Positions 1 to 6,998 of a DNA stretch of 34,584 bases are shown here, piece after piece. Source of the DNA: Gemmatimonadota bacterium (GTDB lineage Bacteria; Gemmatimonadota; Gemmatimonadetes; Longimicrobiales; Gaopeijiaceae); the NCBI GenBank assembly GCA_022823365.1, contig JAJDXG010000031.1:1-34584 (forward strand), read 5' to 3'. The notes beneath the pieces are model-generated. The model did no database searches, was not told the origin of the DNA, and worked only from the letters and a program-made list of their open reading frames with translations. The position numbers and the translations under genes are program-made. Positions within the stretch are counted from its first letter, which is position 1; every line of letters starts with the position of its first letter.

Positions 1-5
1 GAGGA

Positions 6-1709
6 ATGATGATCGCATCTCCGAACTCTCTCTACGACACGCGCCGGAGGTTCGCCTCGTGGCCTGCGATGGTGCGGGAACCCACGGGCGCCAGCACCGT
101 GTCCACCGATGCCATCCCGGCTCTCTCCGGTTCCGGGCCCAACGATGCCATCCCGGCTCCCTCCGACTCCGGGCCCAACGATGGCGACGACGAACTCCGC
201 AAGCTGGGCGAGCGCATTGCCGAGCTGGCGGCCCGCATCAACTCCGCGGAAGCGCGCATGATGACTCTCATCGCCGAGTTCGACCGGCGCGGCGGATGGA
301 AGGACGGCGGCTACTCCTCCTGCGCCGAATGGCTGGCCTGGAGGATCGGCACGAAGATCGGCACGGCCCGCGAGCGGGTCCGGACCGCCCGCGCGCTGGA
401 GCGACTGCCCCGGACCGCCGATGCTCTGAAGCACGGCACCATCTCGTATGCGAAGGTGCGGGCGCTCACCCGGGTTGCGACGCCCGAGCGCGAGGCGGAG
501 CTGCTCGAGTTCGCGCGCGCGGGCTCGGCGGCGAAGCTCGAGCGGACGGTGCGCATGTGGAGGAAGTTGTCGCGCGACGCGGAGCTGACCGCCGAGCAGG
601 CCCGGCATCGCAGCCGCACCTTCTCGGTCTTCGTGGACGGCGACGGGATGTACGTGGTGAAGGGCCGGCTCGAGCCGGAGGCCGGGGCCGTGCTGATGCG
701 GGCGGTCGAGGCGGCGTCGGATGCGCTGTTCCGGGATGAGGACGATGCCCGGGACGCACCGGGAAGTGGAAGCGGTGTCAGTCGCGAGGGCGCCGATGCC
801 CGCCCCGAGCCGAAGCAGCGCCGGGCGGATGCCGTGGGGCTGCTCGCCGAGAGGGCCCTGGCCGCTGGCTTCGGTGCCGCCCGCGACCGCGATGCAGGCG
901 GATCGATCGAGGATTCCCTCGCACCGGAGACGTCATCCGTTGACGAAGGACGGGCGTCACCCAACGGCGAAGGACCGACAGCACCCAACGACGGGGGACA
1001 AACGTCACCCAACGGCGAAGGACCGACTTCATCCCACGGCGAGCCGTTGACCGCACCCCGCGTCGGGTCCGGCACGCGCGCCGAGCGCTACCAGGTCATG
1101 GTCCATTGCGACGCGGCGACGCTTGCGGCCGAGGGCGAGCCGGGACGCTCCGACCTGGACGGGATTCGCGTTTCCGCGGAGACGACCCGGCGCATGGCGT
1201 GCGATGCCGCGGTGGTCGCGATGGTCCATGCGAAGGACGGGTCGATGCTGAGCGTGGGCCGCCGGACGCGCACCATTCCGCCGCACATCCGGCGGGCGCT
1301 GGAAGAGCGCGACCGGGGATGCCGCTTTCCGGGATGCGGGTGCCGGTTCACCGAGGCGCATCACGTGAAGCACTGGGCCGACGGGGGCGAAACGAGCCTC
1401 CGAAACACGCTGCTACTGTGCCGGCGGCACCACCGCGCCGTTCACGAGGGACGGGTGAAGGTATCCGTGAACAGCGACGGGACGGTGCTGTTCTTCACGC
1501 CCAAGGGGAGGATGCTGGTGGACGCGCCGAGCAAGCCGGCACCGGTGGCCACACACTTACCACCGGTCCCATCGGTTCATCCCGGCGCCCCGGCGAAGGG
1601 TGGTGGCTTCGAGCTTTCCAATGGAGCCGCCCTCTACCCCGATTCGCGGATCCCATGGAAGATCGAAGCGGCTGCCAGGGAAGCCATGGAAGAATCGCTG
1701 ACGTCTTAA
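6..1709 (+). CDS. DUF222 domain / HNH endonuclease protein
   Basis: This 567-aa protein has an N-terminal DUF222-like helical region (roughly residues 60-300) and a C-terminal HNH nuclease motif. The motif is visible as CRFPGCGC at 439-446, AHHVKHW at 451-457, Asn467, and CRRHH at 472-476; the cysteines are the usual zinc ligands and H452/H453, N467 and H476 the likely active-site set. DUF222-HNH proteins are numerous in Actinobacteria and some other phyla and are presumed DNA endonucleases, but their biological role is not established. Two low-complexity linkers are made of tandem repeats: a 12-aa unit near residues 35-58 and an 8-aa unit at 316-347. The start is uncertain because only five bases precede the first ATG; ATG at 9 or an upstream start outside the window is possible. 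Its stop overlaps that of the convergent minus-strand gene within TTAA. Confidence 0.85.
   Translation: MMIASPNSLYDTRRRFASWPAMVREPTGASTVSTDAIPALSGSGPNDAIPAPSDSGPNDGDDELRKLGERIAELAARINSAEARMMTLIAEFDRRGGWKDGGYSSCAEWLAWRIGTKIGTARERVRTARALERLPRTADALKHGTISYAKVRALTRVATPEREAELLEFARAGSAAKLERTVRMWRKLSRDAELTAEQARHRSRTFSVFVDGDGMYVVKGRLEPEAGAVLMRAVEAASDALFRDEDDARDAPGSGSGVSREGADARPEPKQRRADAVGLLAERALAAGFGAARDRDAGGSIEDSLAPETSSVDEGRASPNGEGPTAPNDGGQTSPNGEGPTSSHGEPLTAPRVGSGTRAERYQVMVHCDAATLAAEGEPGRSDLDGIRVSAETTRRMACDAAVVAMVHAKDGSMLSVGRRTRTIPPHIRRALEERDRGCRFPGCGCRFTEAHHVKHWADGGETSLRNTLLLCRRHHRAVHEGRVKVSVNSDGTVLFFTPKGRMLVDAPSKPAPVATHLPPVPSVHPGAPAKGGGFELSNGAALYPDSRIPWKIEAAAREAMEESLTS
108..179 (+). repeat. Two-copy 36-bp in-frame tandem repeat
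   Basis: Copies at 108-143 and 144-179 both begin GATGCCATCCCGGCT and end CCGGGCCCAAC, with a few substitutions. They encode the 12-aa units DAIPALSGSGPN and DAIPAPSDSGPN in the N-terminal linker of the HNH protein. Length divisible by three keeps the frame, so copy number can change without breaking the gene. Confidence 0.85.
951..1046 (+). repeat. Four-copy 24-bp in-frame tandem repeat
   Basis: Units at 951-974, 975-998, 999-1022 and 1023-1046 encode RASPNGEG, PTAPNDGG, QTSPNGEG and PTSSHGEP, a Pro/Asn/Gly-rich linker between the DUF222 part and the HNH part. A fifth, decayed unit may follow (LTAPRVGS). The first and third copies are nearly identical at DNA level, which suggests recent slippage or unequal exchange. 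Confidence 0.85.
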
Positions 1710-2002
1710 GCTATCGGTTCTTTTCCGCCCCCGGCCGGACCGGTGCCGCCGGAGGTGCGAGGCTCGATCAGCCGCTCGGTGAAGTCCTGACGCTCCTCCA
1801 GCAGTGACAGTCGGTCGTTCATGGACTCGACCGTCTCGCGCAGGCGCCGGGTCTCCTCCAGCGCAGAACTGGATTTCTCACGGGCCATTGCGTCAAGGAG
1901 GGTACCGAGTTTGCCTGCGATGGGACGCAGGATGAGTACGCCTCCCGCCGTGACGATGAACAGTGAAGGAACGACCAGGGCGACAAGGGCCTCCCAGTCC
2001 AT
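1706..2002 (-). CDS. Small membrane protein with C-terminal coiled coil
   Basis: A 98-aa protein of unknown function. Residues about 5-28 form one hydrophobic membrane segment (ALVALVVPSLFIVTAGGVLI). A charged heptad-like stretch at about 40-80 (ETRRLRETVESMNDRLSLLE) is a likely coiled coil, followed by a Gly/Pro-rich tail. The start at 2002 was preferred over longer in-frame versions because GGAGG lies 8 bases before this ATG, and the upstream extension would translate a tandem repeat into low-complexity sequence. The design of one membrane helix plus a short coiled coil resembles PspB-type proteins, but I see no diagnostic residue for that family. It ends tail to tail with the HNH gene, sharing the TTAA. 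Confidence 0.7.
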   Translation of the reverse strand: MDWEALVALVVPSLFIVTAGGVLILRPIAGKLGTLLDAMAREKSSSALEETRRLRETVESMNDRLSLLEERQDFTERLIEPRTSGGTGPAGGGKEPIA

Positions 2003-2065
2003 TGGCTGAGCCTCCGTAGTGGTGCTGTGTGGGAAGGAATCGAAAACCGTCCGGCCATCCAATAC

Positions 2066-2177
2066 GACAACTGCGGGAAAGGTGTTGCAGGGACGGCAAT
2101 TGCGGGAAGGGTGTTGCAGGGACGGCAATTGCGGGAAGGTGTTGCACGGACGGCTGTAGCGGGATGGGTCTTGCAGG
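2066..2177. repeat. Four-copy ~28-bp tandem repeat (minisatellite)
   Basis: Copies lie at 2066-2091, 2092-2120, 2121-2148 and 2149-2177. On the plus strand the core is GACGGCAATTGCGGGAAGG followed by TGTTGCAGG; copies 2 and 3 are nearly identical and copies 1 and 4 have diverged. Unit lengths of 26-29 bp are not multiples of three, so the array is not a conserved coding repeat. It fills most of the gap between the stop of the DDAH-like gene and the start of the 98-aa gene, where a leader or promoter would be. The AATT-centred core gives each middle unit a short palindrome (CAATTG). No function is known to me. Confidence 0.85.
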
Positions 2178-2226
2178 GGTCTCTGCGAACCCGGGACGAT
2201 CGGCCGACGTGGCGGGCAGGGGTTGC

Positions 2227-3075
2227 CTACCTCCGCCACAGAGGCAGCGTAAGGCATGTCGGCCCGCCTTCGCACGGCATGCAGAGCGCATCCGCTGCGA
2301 AGCATGTCACCGCGCACCCGGCGTCACGCATCAATCTCGCCGTGTGCGCGAACCCGTCGACGGCGATACACCTCCGGGGCGCCGTCGCGAGCACGTTGAG
2401 GTTCAGTCCGTTCGAGGCCTCGAACTCCTCGTCGCTCGCCTCCAGGCACCGGATGCCCCGGTCCCGCAGCAGTTGGCGCAGCGCGACCGGCAGCAGACGG
2501 GGGTAGACCAACACCAGATCGCGATCCAGCGGGCTGATCACCGACAGGAGGTGCAGGCAGGCGGCGCTGCCGTTCCATACGGGAAGATCGAACGTCACAA
2601 GCCTGATGCCGAGGGGCGCAAGGATGTCCTTCAGTTGATCGATGCCGGCCTGGTTGGTGCGGAACGAGCGTGCCGCCGCGAGCGTCGTTTCATCGATCCA
2701 GAGCAGGTCGCCGCCTTCGGCCAGGCCGGGTGGCTCGATTCTTCCGACGACCGGCACGCGCAGCCGCTGATACAGTGTCTCGTGCAGCGCCACCTCGGGG
2801 CGCCGGAGCGACTTGCCGGGACGAAGCACGATGGCGCCCGCGGGGGTCATGAAGGAGGGGTCGAAGACGAAGATCGAGTCGGAGAGGCCATCGTCCGCGG
2901 CATCCATCCACTCGATCTCCGCCCCCGAATCGGCGACGGACGCGGCGAACGCGTCGTACTGGCGCACCAGGCGGCCGGCGTCGAGTGGACCTGCGTAGTG
3001 CCAGCGCGCGGGATCGGCTTCGCGGGTAGCCCGGCCAGGACGGCGCATCGCGACGCGCCGGAGAGGATCCGTCAT
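2227..3075 (-). CDS. Dimethylargininase (DDAH)-like guanidino hydrolase
   Basis: A 282-aa member of the guanidine-modifying (pentein/amidinotransferase) superfamily, closest to dimethylarginine dimethylaminohydrolase, which converts methylated arginine to citrulline and an amine. Visible family motifs are MRRPG at 10-14, DSIFV at 66-70 (substrate-binding Asp), EGGD at 120-123, RTNQAGIDQL at 139-148, catalytic His175 in CLHLLSV, SNGLNLNVL at 221-229 and the nucleophile Cys274 in GGPTCLTLPL. Length fits the family. The start at 3075 places PLRRV a few residues in, as in homologues; a longer in-frame start at 3222 would run into the upstream permease gene. Arginine deiminase or another guanidino substrate cannot be excluded. 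It follows an AdiC-like permease on the same strand after a 91-bp gap, suggesting import and hydrolysis of arginine-like compounds. Confidence 0.85.
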   Translation of the reverse strand: MTDPLRRVAMRRPGRATREADPARWHYAGPLDAGRLVRQYDAFAASVADSGAEIEWMDAADDGLSDSIFVFDPSFMTPAGAIVLRPGKSLRRPEVALHETLYQRLRVPVVGRIEPPGLAEGGDLLWIDETTLAAARSFRTNQAGIDQLKDILAPLGIRLVTFDLPVWNGSAACLHLLSVISPLDRDLVLVYPRLLPVALRQLLRDRGIRCLEASDEEFEASNGLNLNVLATAPRRCIAVDGFAHTARLMRDAGCAVTCFAADALCMPCEGGPTCLTLPLWRR

Positions 3076-3166
3076 GCTCGCCACGCCGAAGCCGTCCGTC
3101 GACGTGGACTCGCTTCCCGGCCCGGCCTGCTGTGCCGGGCTCACCGCGCGCTTCCCGGTCCTTCGG

Positions 3167-4534
3167 TCATGCAGCGCCTCCGGGCCCACCGCCGGAAGCC
3201 GACCCTTCCCGCGCGGAATCACCCCCGCGCCAGCGCATCGCGGCGAAAACCGGTACTCCGGCCAGCAGCAGCAGGAATCCCCAGAACACGGTCTCCGCGC
3301 CCGCGCCCACGACCGCCCAAAGCGAAAACCCGAACGCCAGCACGCTCACGACCGCCCGCGCAAGGGACCTTGCAGCCGCACGACCCCCGATGCGTGACCT
3401 GGAGCGCTCGCGAAGCGCCATCATGAGCCCCGTCATGCTCGTGAAGACGTAGGGCAGGAGCGTCGCCAGGGTGGCCAGCAGGATGAGGAAGGTGAAGGCC
3501 TGCACCAGGCCGCGGGTGTAGTTCATCGCGATCAGGATCGTCGCCAGGACGGCTGACAGGAAGATCCCCACGACGGGCGTGCCTCGCGGGCTCAGGTGCG
3601 CGAAGCGCGCCGGGAGCAGCCCGTCCAGGGCGGCGGCGCGCGGGATCTGGCCGGTGAGCAGAACCCAGCCGTTGAGAGCTCCGAAGCAGGAGATGGTGGC
3701 GCCCGCCCCGATGATCCAGCGGCCCCAGGTGCCCCAGACGGAGCCCGCCGCGTCGGCGAACGGCGCCGTGGACAGCGCCAGCTCTCCCGGGGCAATGATG
3801 CCCATCACCGCGGCCGTGCATGCAATGTAGACGACGGCGGCGATGGATGTCCCCAGGATCGTGGCCTTTGGAATGGTGCGGGCGGGGTCGCGCACGTCGC
3901 CCGCGGGGACGGTTCCCGCCTCGAGCCCCAGAAACGCCCACAGGGTGAGCGCGACCGTAGCCGTTACGGCGTTGAAGGCGCTCTCGCCGGCGGGATTGAA
4001 AGGCTGAAAGTGATCGGCCTGGAAGTAGAGAAATCCGACCGTCCCGACCGCCGCCAGCGGCAACAGCTTCAGCACGGTGGTGACGAGCTGGACCAGCCCC
4101 GCCGTGCGCACGCCGTGGGCGTTGACGAGCGCGAGGGTCCAGAGGGCGGCCAGCGCCGTGGCCAGGCCCGCCGTCGGCGAAACCCCCAGCGCTGGCCAGA
4201 AGACGGTCGCGTAGCTCGCGGTGGCGACGGCGAGGGCGGCATTCCCCGTGAGCAGCGAGATCCAGTAGGACCACGCGATCCAGAACCCCACGAAGTCTCC
4301 GAACCCCTCCCGGCCGTACGCATACGGTCCCCCGACCCTGGGCAGCGTCGCTCCGAGCCGCGCGAGCACCAGCGCCATGCACATCGCGCCTCCGGCGCTC
4401 ACCAGCCACCCCAGGATGCTGATGCCCCCGAACGGGGCCAGCGACGCCGGGAGGAGGAAGACGCCCGATCCGATCATGCTCCCCGCCACCAGCGAGGTGC
4501 ACATCCAAAGCCCGAGTTTGCGCTTGCCCGTCAT
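3167..4534 (-). CDS. APC-family basic amino acid permease, AdiC-like
   Basis: A 455-aa inner-membrane transporter of the amino acid-polyamine-organocation superfamily, with about twelve hydrophobic segments. It carries the TM1 signature IGSGVFLLPA at 21-30, WAFLGLEAG at 199-207 in TM6, and GALNGWVLLTGQ at 285-296 in TM8. In the arginine/agmatine antiporter AdiC the equivalent positions include the substrate-gating residues Trp202 and Trp293; Trp199 and Trp290 here line up with them. This supports transport of a guanidino or cationic compound, though the exact substrate is inferred. The start at 4534 (MTGKRKLGLW) gives a normal N-terminus just before TM1; longer in-frame versions antisense to GGT are not credible. 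It lies upstream of the DDAH-like gene on the same strand and is divergent from GGT. Confidence 0.88.
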   Translation of the reverse strand: MTGKRKLGLWMCTSLVAGSMIGSGVFLLPASLAPFGGISILGWLVSAGGAMCMALVLARLGATLPRVGGPYAYGREGFGDFVGFWIAWSYWISLLTGNAALAVATASYATVFWPALGVSPTAGLATALAALWTLALVNAHGVRTAGLVQLVTTVLKLLPLAAVGTVGFLYFQADHFQPFNPAGESAFNAVTATVALTLWAFLGLEAGTVPAGDVRDPARTIPKATILGTSIAAVVYIACTAAVMGIIAPGELALSTAPFADAAGSVWGTWGRWIIGAGATISCFGALNGWVLLTGQIPRAAALDGLLPARFAHLSPRGTPVVGIFLSAVLATILIAMNYTRGLVQAFTFLILLATLATLLPYVFTSMTGLMMALRERSRSRIGGRAAARSLARAVVSVLAFGFSLWAVVGAGAETVFWGFLLLLAGVPVFAAMRWRGGDSAREGSASGGGPGGAA

Positions 4535-4767
4535 GGTCTGAACCTGTCCGCGGCCGCGCGTCCGCACCAGCCGTGCGCACGACTCGGTGATAGCGCGGCG
4601 CCTCGGCTCCCAACCGTGCGGTCCGTGCGGGCGTCGCGCGGGATTGGGAATGGCGTCATACCCGATGCCCGCAGGGGCTGGCGCGGGACCGTCCGGAGGT
4701 GGCATCGTGCACGCGTAGATCACACGAGCATTGCCGCTCCCGGCAAGCCGCCGATGAACCGGAATCC

Positions 4768-4772
4768 AGGAG
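4768..4772 (+). promoter_or_regulatory. RBS AGGAG deciding the GGT start
   Basis: AGGAG lies 8 bases before the ATG at 4781, whereas the in-frame ATG at 4754 has no Shine-Dalgarno match. This favours the shorter N-terminus for the gamma-glutamyltransferase-like protein. Confidence 0.6.
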
Positions 4773-4780
4773 TTCCACCC

Positions 4781-6559
4781 ATGCGCGAAGTTCCCGCAAC
4801 AGGCCGAAGCCGCACTGCGGGCGCGGCCATGGCCGCCTCCGTCGCGATCGGTTGTGTGTTCCTTGCCACGACCGCGTGCGAAACCGCGGAGGCGCCGGCG
4901 CAGGCCAGCGCGGCCGCGCAGAGCTCCGGGGAAGTGGTCTTCCCCGCCACCAACCGTCCCGATGTGCGCGGCGTCACCGCGGCCGTGTCGGCCGGTCACC
5001 CGCTTGCGGCGGCGGCGGGTCACGAGGTGCTGCGCCGGGGCGGCAACGCCATCGACGCGACGATCGCCATGGCGGGGGTGCTGGCCGTCGTGCGCCCGCA
5101 CATGAACGGCGTCGGAGGTGACGCCTTCATGATCTACTACGAGGCCGAGAGCGGGCGCGTGTACGCGATGAACGGAAGCGGGCGCGCCGGCGCGCTGGCC
5201 ACGCCGGCCCTCTTCGCCGAACGCCAACTCGACCGGATGCCCGGCAACGGTCCTCTGTCGGTCTCGGTGCCGGGCGCCGTGGCTGCCTGGGTGGACGCCC
5301 TGGACCGCTTCGGCACCCGCCCCATGACGGAGCTGCTCGAGCCCGCCATCGGCTACGCCCGCGACGGCTTTCCTGTCTCCACCCGGCTCGCCAGCGACAT
5401 CGCGGGCTCGTCGCGGTCGCTGAACGACCACGCGCGGGCGCTCTACCTGCCGGGCGGGGCACCCCCGCCGGTGGGCAGCCTCCTCCGAAACCCCGCGCTG
5501 GCCGCCACTCTGGAGCGCGTCGCCCGCGACGGCAGGGACGGGTTCTACAAGGGCTTCGTGGCCGACCGTATCGGCTCCTTCCTGGAAGCGGAGGGCGGCT
5601 ACGTGCGCGCTCCCGACCTGGCGGCGCACACCACCACCTGGGTGGAGCCGCTGCGCGGCGACTACGAGGACCACACCATGCTGGTGATGCCGCCCAACAC
5701 TCAGGGCATCGCCCAGCTGCAGCTCTTCGAGATGGCGAAGTCGTTCGATATGAAGGAGTTGAGCCACAACTCGGCCGGCTATCTGCACACTCTCATCGAG
5801 ATGAAGAAGCTGGCCTTCGCCGACCGCGACCAATGGGCCGCCGACCCGGAATTCAGCGACATCCCGCTCGATCGCCTGCTCGACCCCGACTACCTGGCTC
5901 GCCGTGCCGGCATGGTCGACGCAGACGCCGCGGCCGAAGCACGAATGGCGGGCGTGGGCGCGGAGATGGCCACGGGCGGCGGCGGGTCGGCCGACGACTC
6001 CGGCGACACCGTCTATCTCACCGCCGTGGACCAGTGGGGCAACGCGGTGAGCTGGATCCAGAGCCTGTTCGCCGGCTTTGGGTCCGGCCTGCTCGAGCCC
6101 GAAACGGGGATCGTGCTCCACAACCGGGGCGCCCTCTTCAACCTGCAGGCGGGGCATCCCAACATCATCGCGCCCGGCAAGCGCCCCTACCACACGCTCT
6201 CGCCCATGATGGCGCTCCGCGCCGACGGCAGCTTCGCCTTCACCCTGGGCACGCCCGGAGGCGACAGCCAGCCGCAGAGCCTGATCCAGATCGTCAACAA
6301 CATGGTGCTCTTCGGGATGACGCCCCAGGCAGCCATCGAGGCGCCCCGCTTCCGCAGTTACAACGGGCTCGGGGTGGCCTTCGAGGACCGCATCGGCGCG
6401 TCCGTTCTGGGAGAACTCGGCGCCCTGGGCCACCAGGTCGAGGTCGTGCACGGGTGGACGGCCACCTTCGGGGGCGCCCACATGATCCTCCGGGACCGCG
6501 ACGGCACCCTTACCGCCGCCTCCGACCCGAGGAGGGAGGCGTACGCCATTGCGTACTGA
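4781..6559 (+). CDS. Gamma-glutamyltransferase family hydrolase, exported
   Basis: A 592-aa N-terminal nucleophile hydrolase of the gamma-glutamyltranspeptidase family, which cleaves or transfers the gamma-glutamyl group of glutathione-like substrates and matures by self-cleavage. Recognisable blocks are AGHPLAAAAGHEVLRRGGNA at 71-90, the NGVGGDAF loop at 109-116, and DSGDT at 406-410, where Thr410 is the predicted nucleophile and self-cleavage site. LGTPGGDSQPQ follows at 489-499. The N-terminus has an Arg-containing start and a hydrophobic stretch ending in IGC25/TAC33, so it is exported, perhaps as a lipoprotein, although neither lipobox is ideal. Some relatives are acylases, so the substrate is uncertain. 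The organism also carries bshC, so the donor need not be glutathione. DUF423 follows 12 bases downstream, probably co-transcribed. Confidence 0.9.
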   Translation: MREVPATGRSRTAGAAMAASVAIGCVFLATTACETAEAPAQASAAAQSSGEVVFPATNRPDVRGVTAAVSAGHPLAAAAGHEVLRRGGNAIDATIAMAGVLAVVRPHMNGVGGDAFMIYYEAESGRVYAMNGSGRAGALATPALFAERQLDRMPGNGPLSVSVPGAVAAWVDALDRFGTRPMTELLEPAIGYARDGFPVSTRLASDIAGSSRSLNDHARALYLPGGAPPPVGSLLRNPALAATLERVARDGRDGFYKGFVADRIGSFLEAEGGYVRAPDLAAHTTTWVEPLRGDYEDHTMLVMPPNTQGIAQLQLFEMAKSFDMKELSHNSAGYLHTLIEMKKLAFADRDQWAADPEFSDIPLDRLLDPDYLARRAGMVDADAAAEARMAGVGAEMATGGGGSADDSGDTVYLTAVDQWGNAVSWIQSLFAGFGSGLLEPETGIVLHNRGALFNLQAGHPNIIAPGKRPYHTLSPMMALRADGSFAFTLGTPGGDSQPQSLIQIVNNMVLFGMTPQAAIEAPRFRSYNGLGVAFEDRIGASVLGELGALGHQVEVVHGWTATFGGAHMILRDRDGTLTAASDPRREAYAIAY

Positions 6560-6571
6560 GGAGAGGAGGCC

Positions 6572-6955
6572 ATGACCACCCTGGCGCGTGCCCTGGCCGC
6601 GAGCGGAGCCTCGCTGGCGCTCCTGGCCGTGGCGCTGGGGGCGTTTGGAGCCCATGCGCTGCGCGAACGCCTGGAGGCGCGCGACCTCGAGATCTTCGAG
6701 ACCGCGGTGCGCTACCAGATGTACCACGCGCTCGCGCTTCTCGGCGTCGCGTGGCTGTCCACACGGCTGGCCGGCCCGCTGACAGGCTGGGCGGGATGGC
6801 TGATGGTGGCCGGGACGGCGGTCTTCTCGGGCAGCCTCTACCTGCTCGTACTGACCGGACCCCGCTGGCTCGGCGCCGTCACGCCCATCGGCGGCGTGAT
6901 GCTCATAGCCGGATGGCTACTGGTGGTGGTAGCGATCCTGCGCAGCAGCGTCTGA
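6572..6955 (+). CDS. DUF423 (YgdD-type) inner membrane protein
   Basis: A 127-aa hydrophobic protein of the DUF423 family. Four predicted membrane segments cover most of the length. The family signature LGAFGAHAL is at 22-30, followed by FETAVRYQMYHALALL at 42-57; the C-terminal half carries GSLYLLVLTG and TPIGG. The function of the family is unknown. GGAGAGGAGG directly precedes the ATG at 6572, so the start is secure. It sits 12 bases after GGT on the plus strand, likely in the same transcript, and is the last plus-strand gene before a convergent neighbour. Confidence 0.9.
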   Translation: MTTLARALAASGASLALLAVALGAFGAHALRERLEARDLEIFETAVRYQMYHALALLGVAWLSTRLAGPLTGWAGWLMVAGTAVFSGSLYLLVLTGPRWLGAVTPIGGVMLIAGWLLVVVAILRSSV

Positions 6956-6971
6956 CCCCGACGGCTTGCCC

Positions 6972-6998
6972 TTCTAGCTAAGCTAGGCCAAGCTAGAA
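6972..6998. terminator. Inverted repeat between convergent genes
   Basis: TTCTAGCT (6972-6979) and AGCTAGAA (6991-6998) are exact reverse complements separated by 11 bases. The element lies 16 bp past the DUF423 stop and overlaps the stop codon of the opposing LVIVD gene, so it could act in both directions. The stem is AT-rich for this genome and has no clear U-tract, so termination is only a suggestion. Confidence 0.4.

Noticed and set aside
6..1709. Mobile intron, homing endonuclease or restriction enzyme
   Set aside because: The HNH motif is of the DUF222 type; there is no methylase, intron or insertion-site signal next to it.
2066..2177. CRISPR array
   Set aside because: The units are directly adjacent, with no unique spacers, so this is a tandem repeat.
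3596..4780. Upstream in-frame extension of the GGT-like gene
   Set aside because: It runs antisense through the permease gene and has no conserved content; RBS and signal peptide support the start at 4781.
4535..4780. Divergent promoter region
   Set aside because: Expected here by gene layout, but no -35/-10 pair with acceptable spacing or clear operator was found by eye.
4535..6727. Upstream in-frame extension of the permease
   Set aside because: Antisense to GGT and low complexity; the permease start at 4534 precedes TM1 directly.
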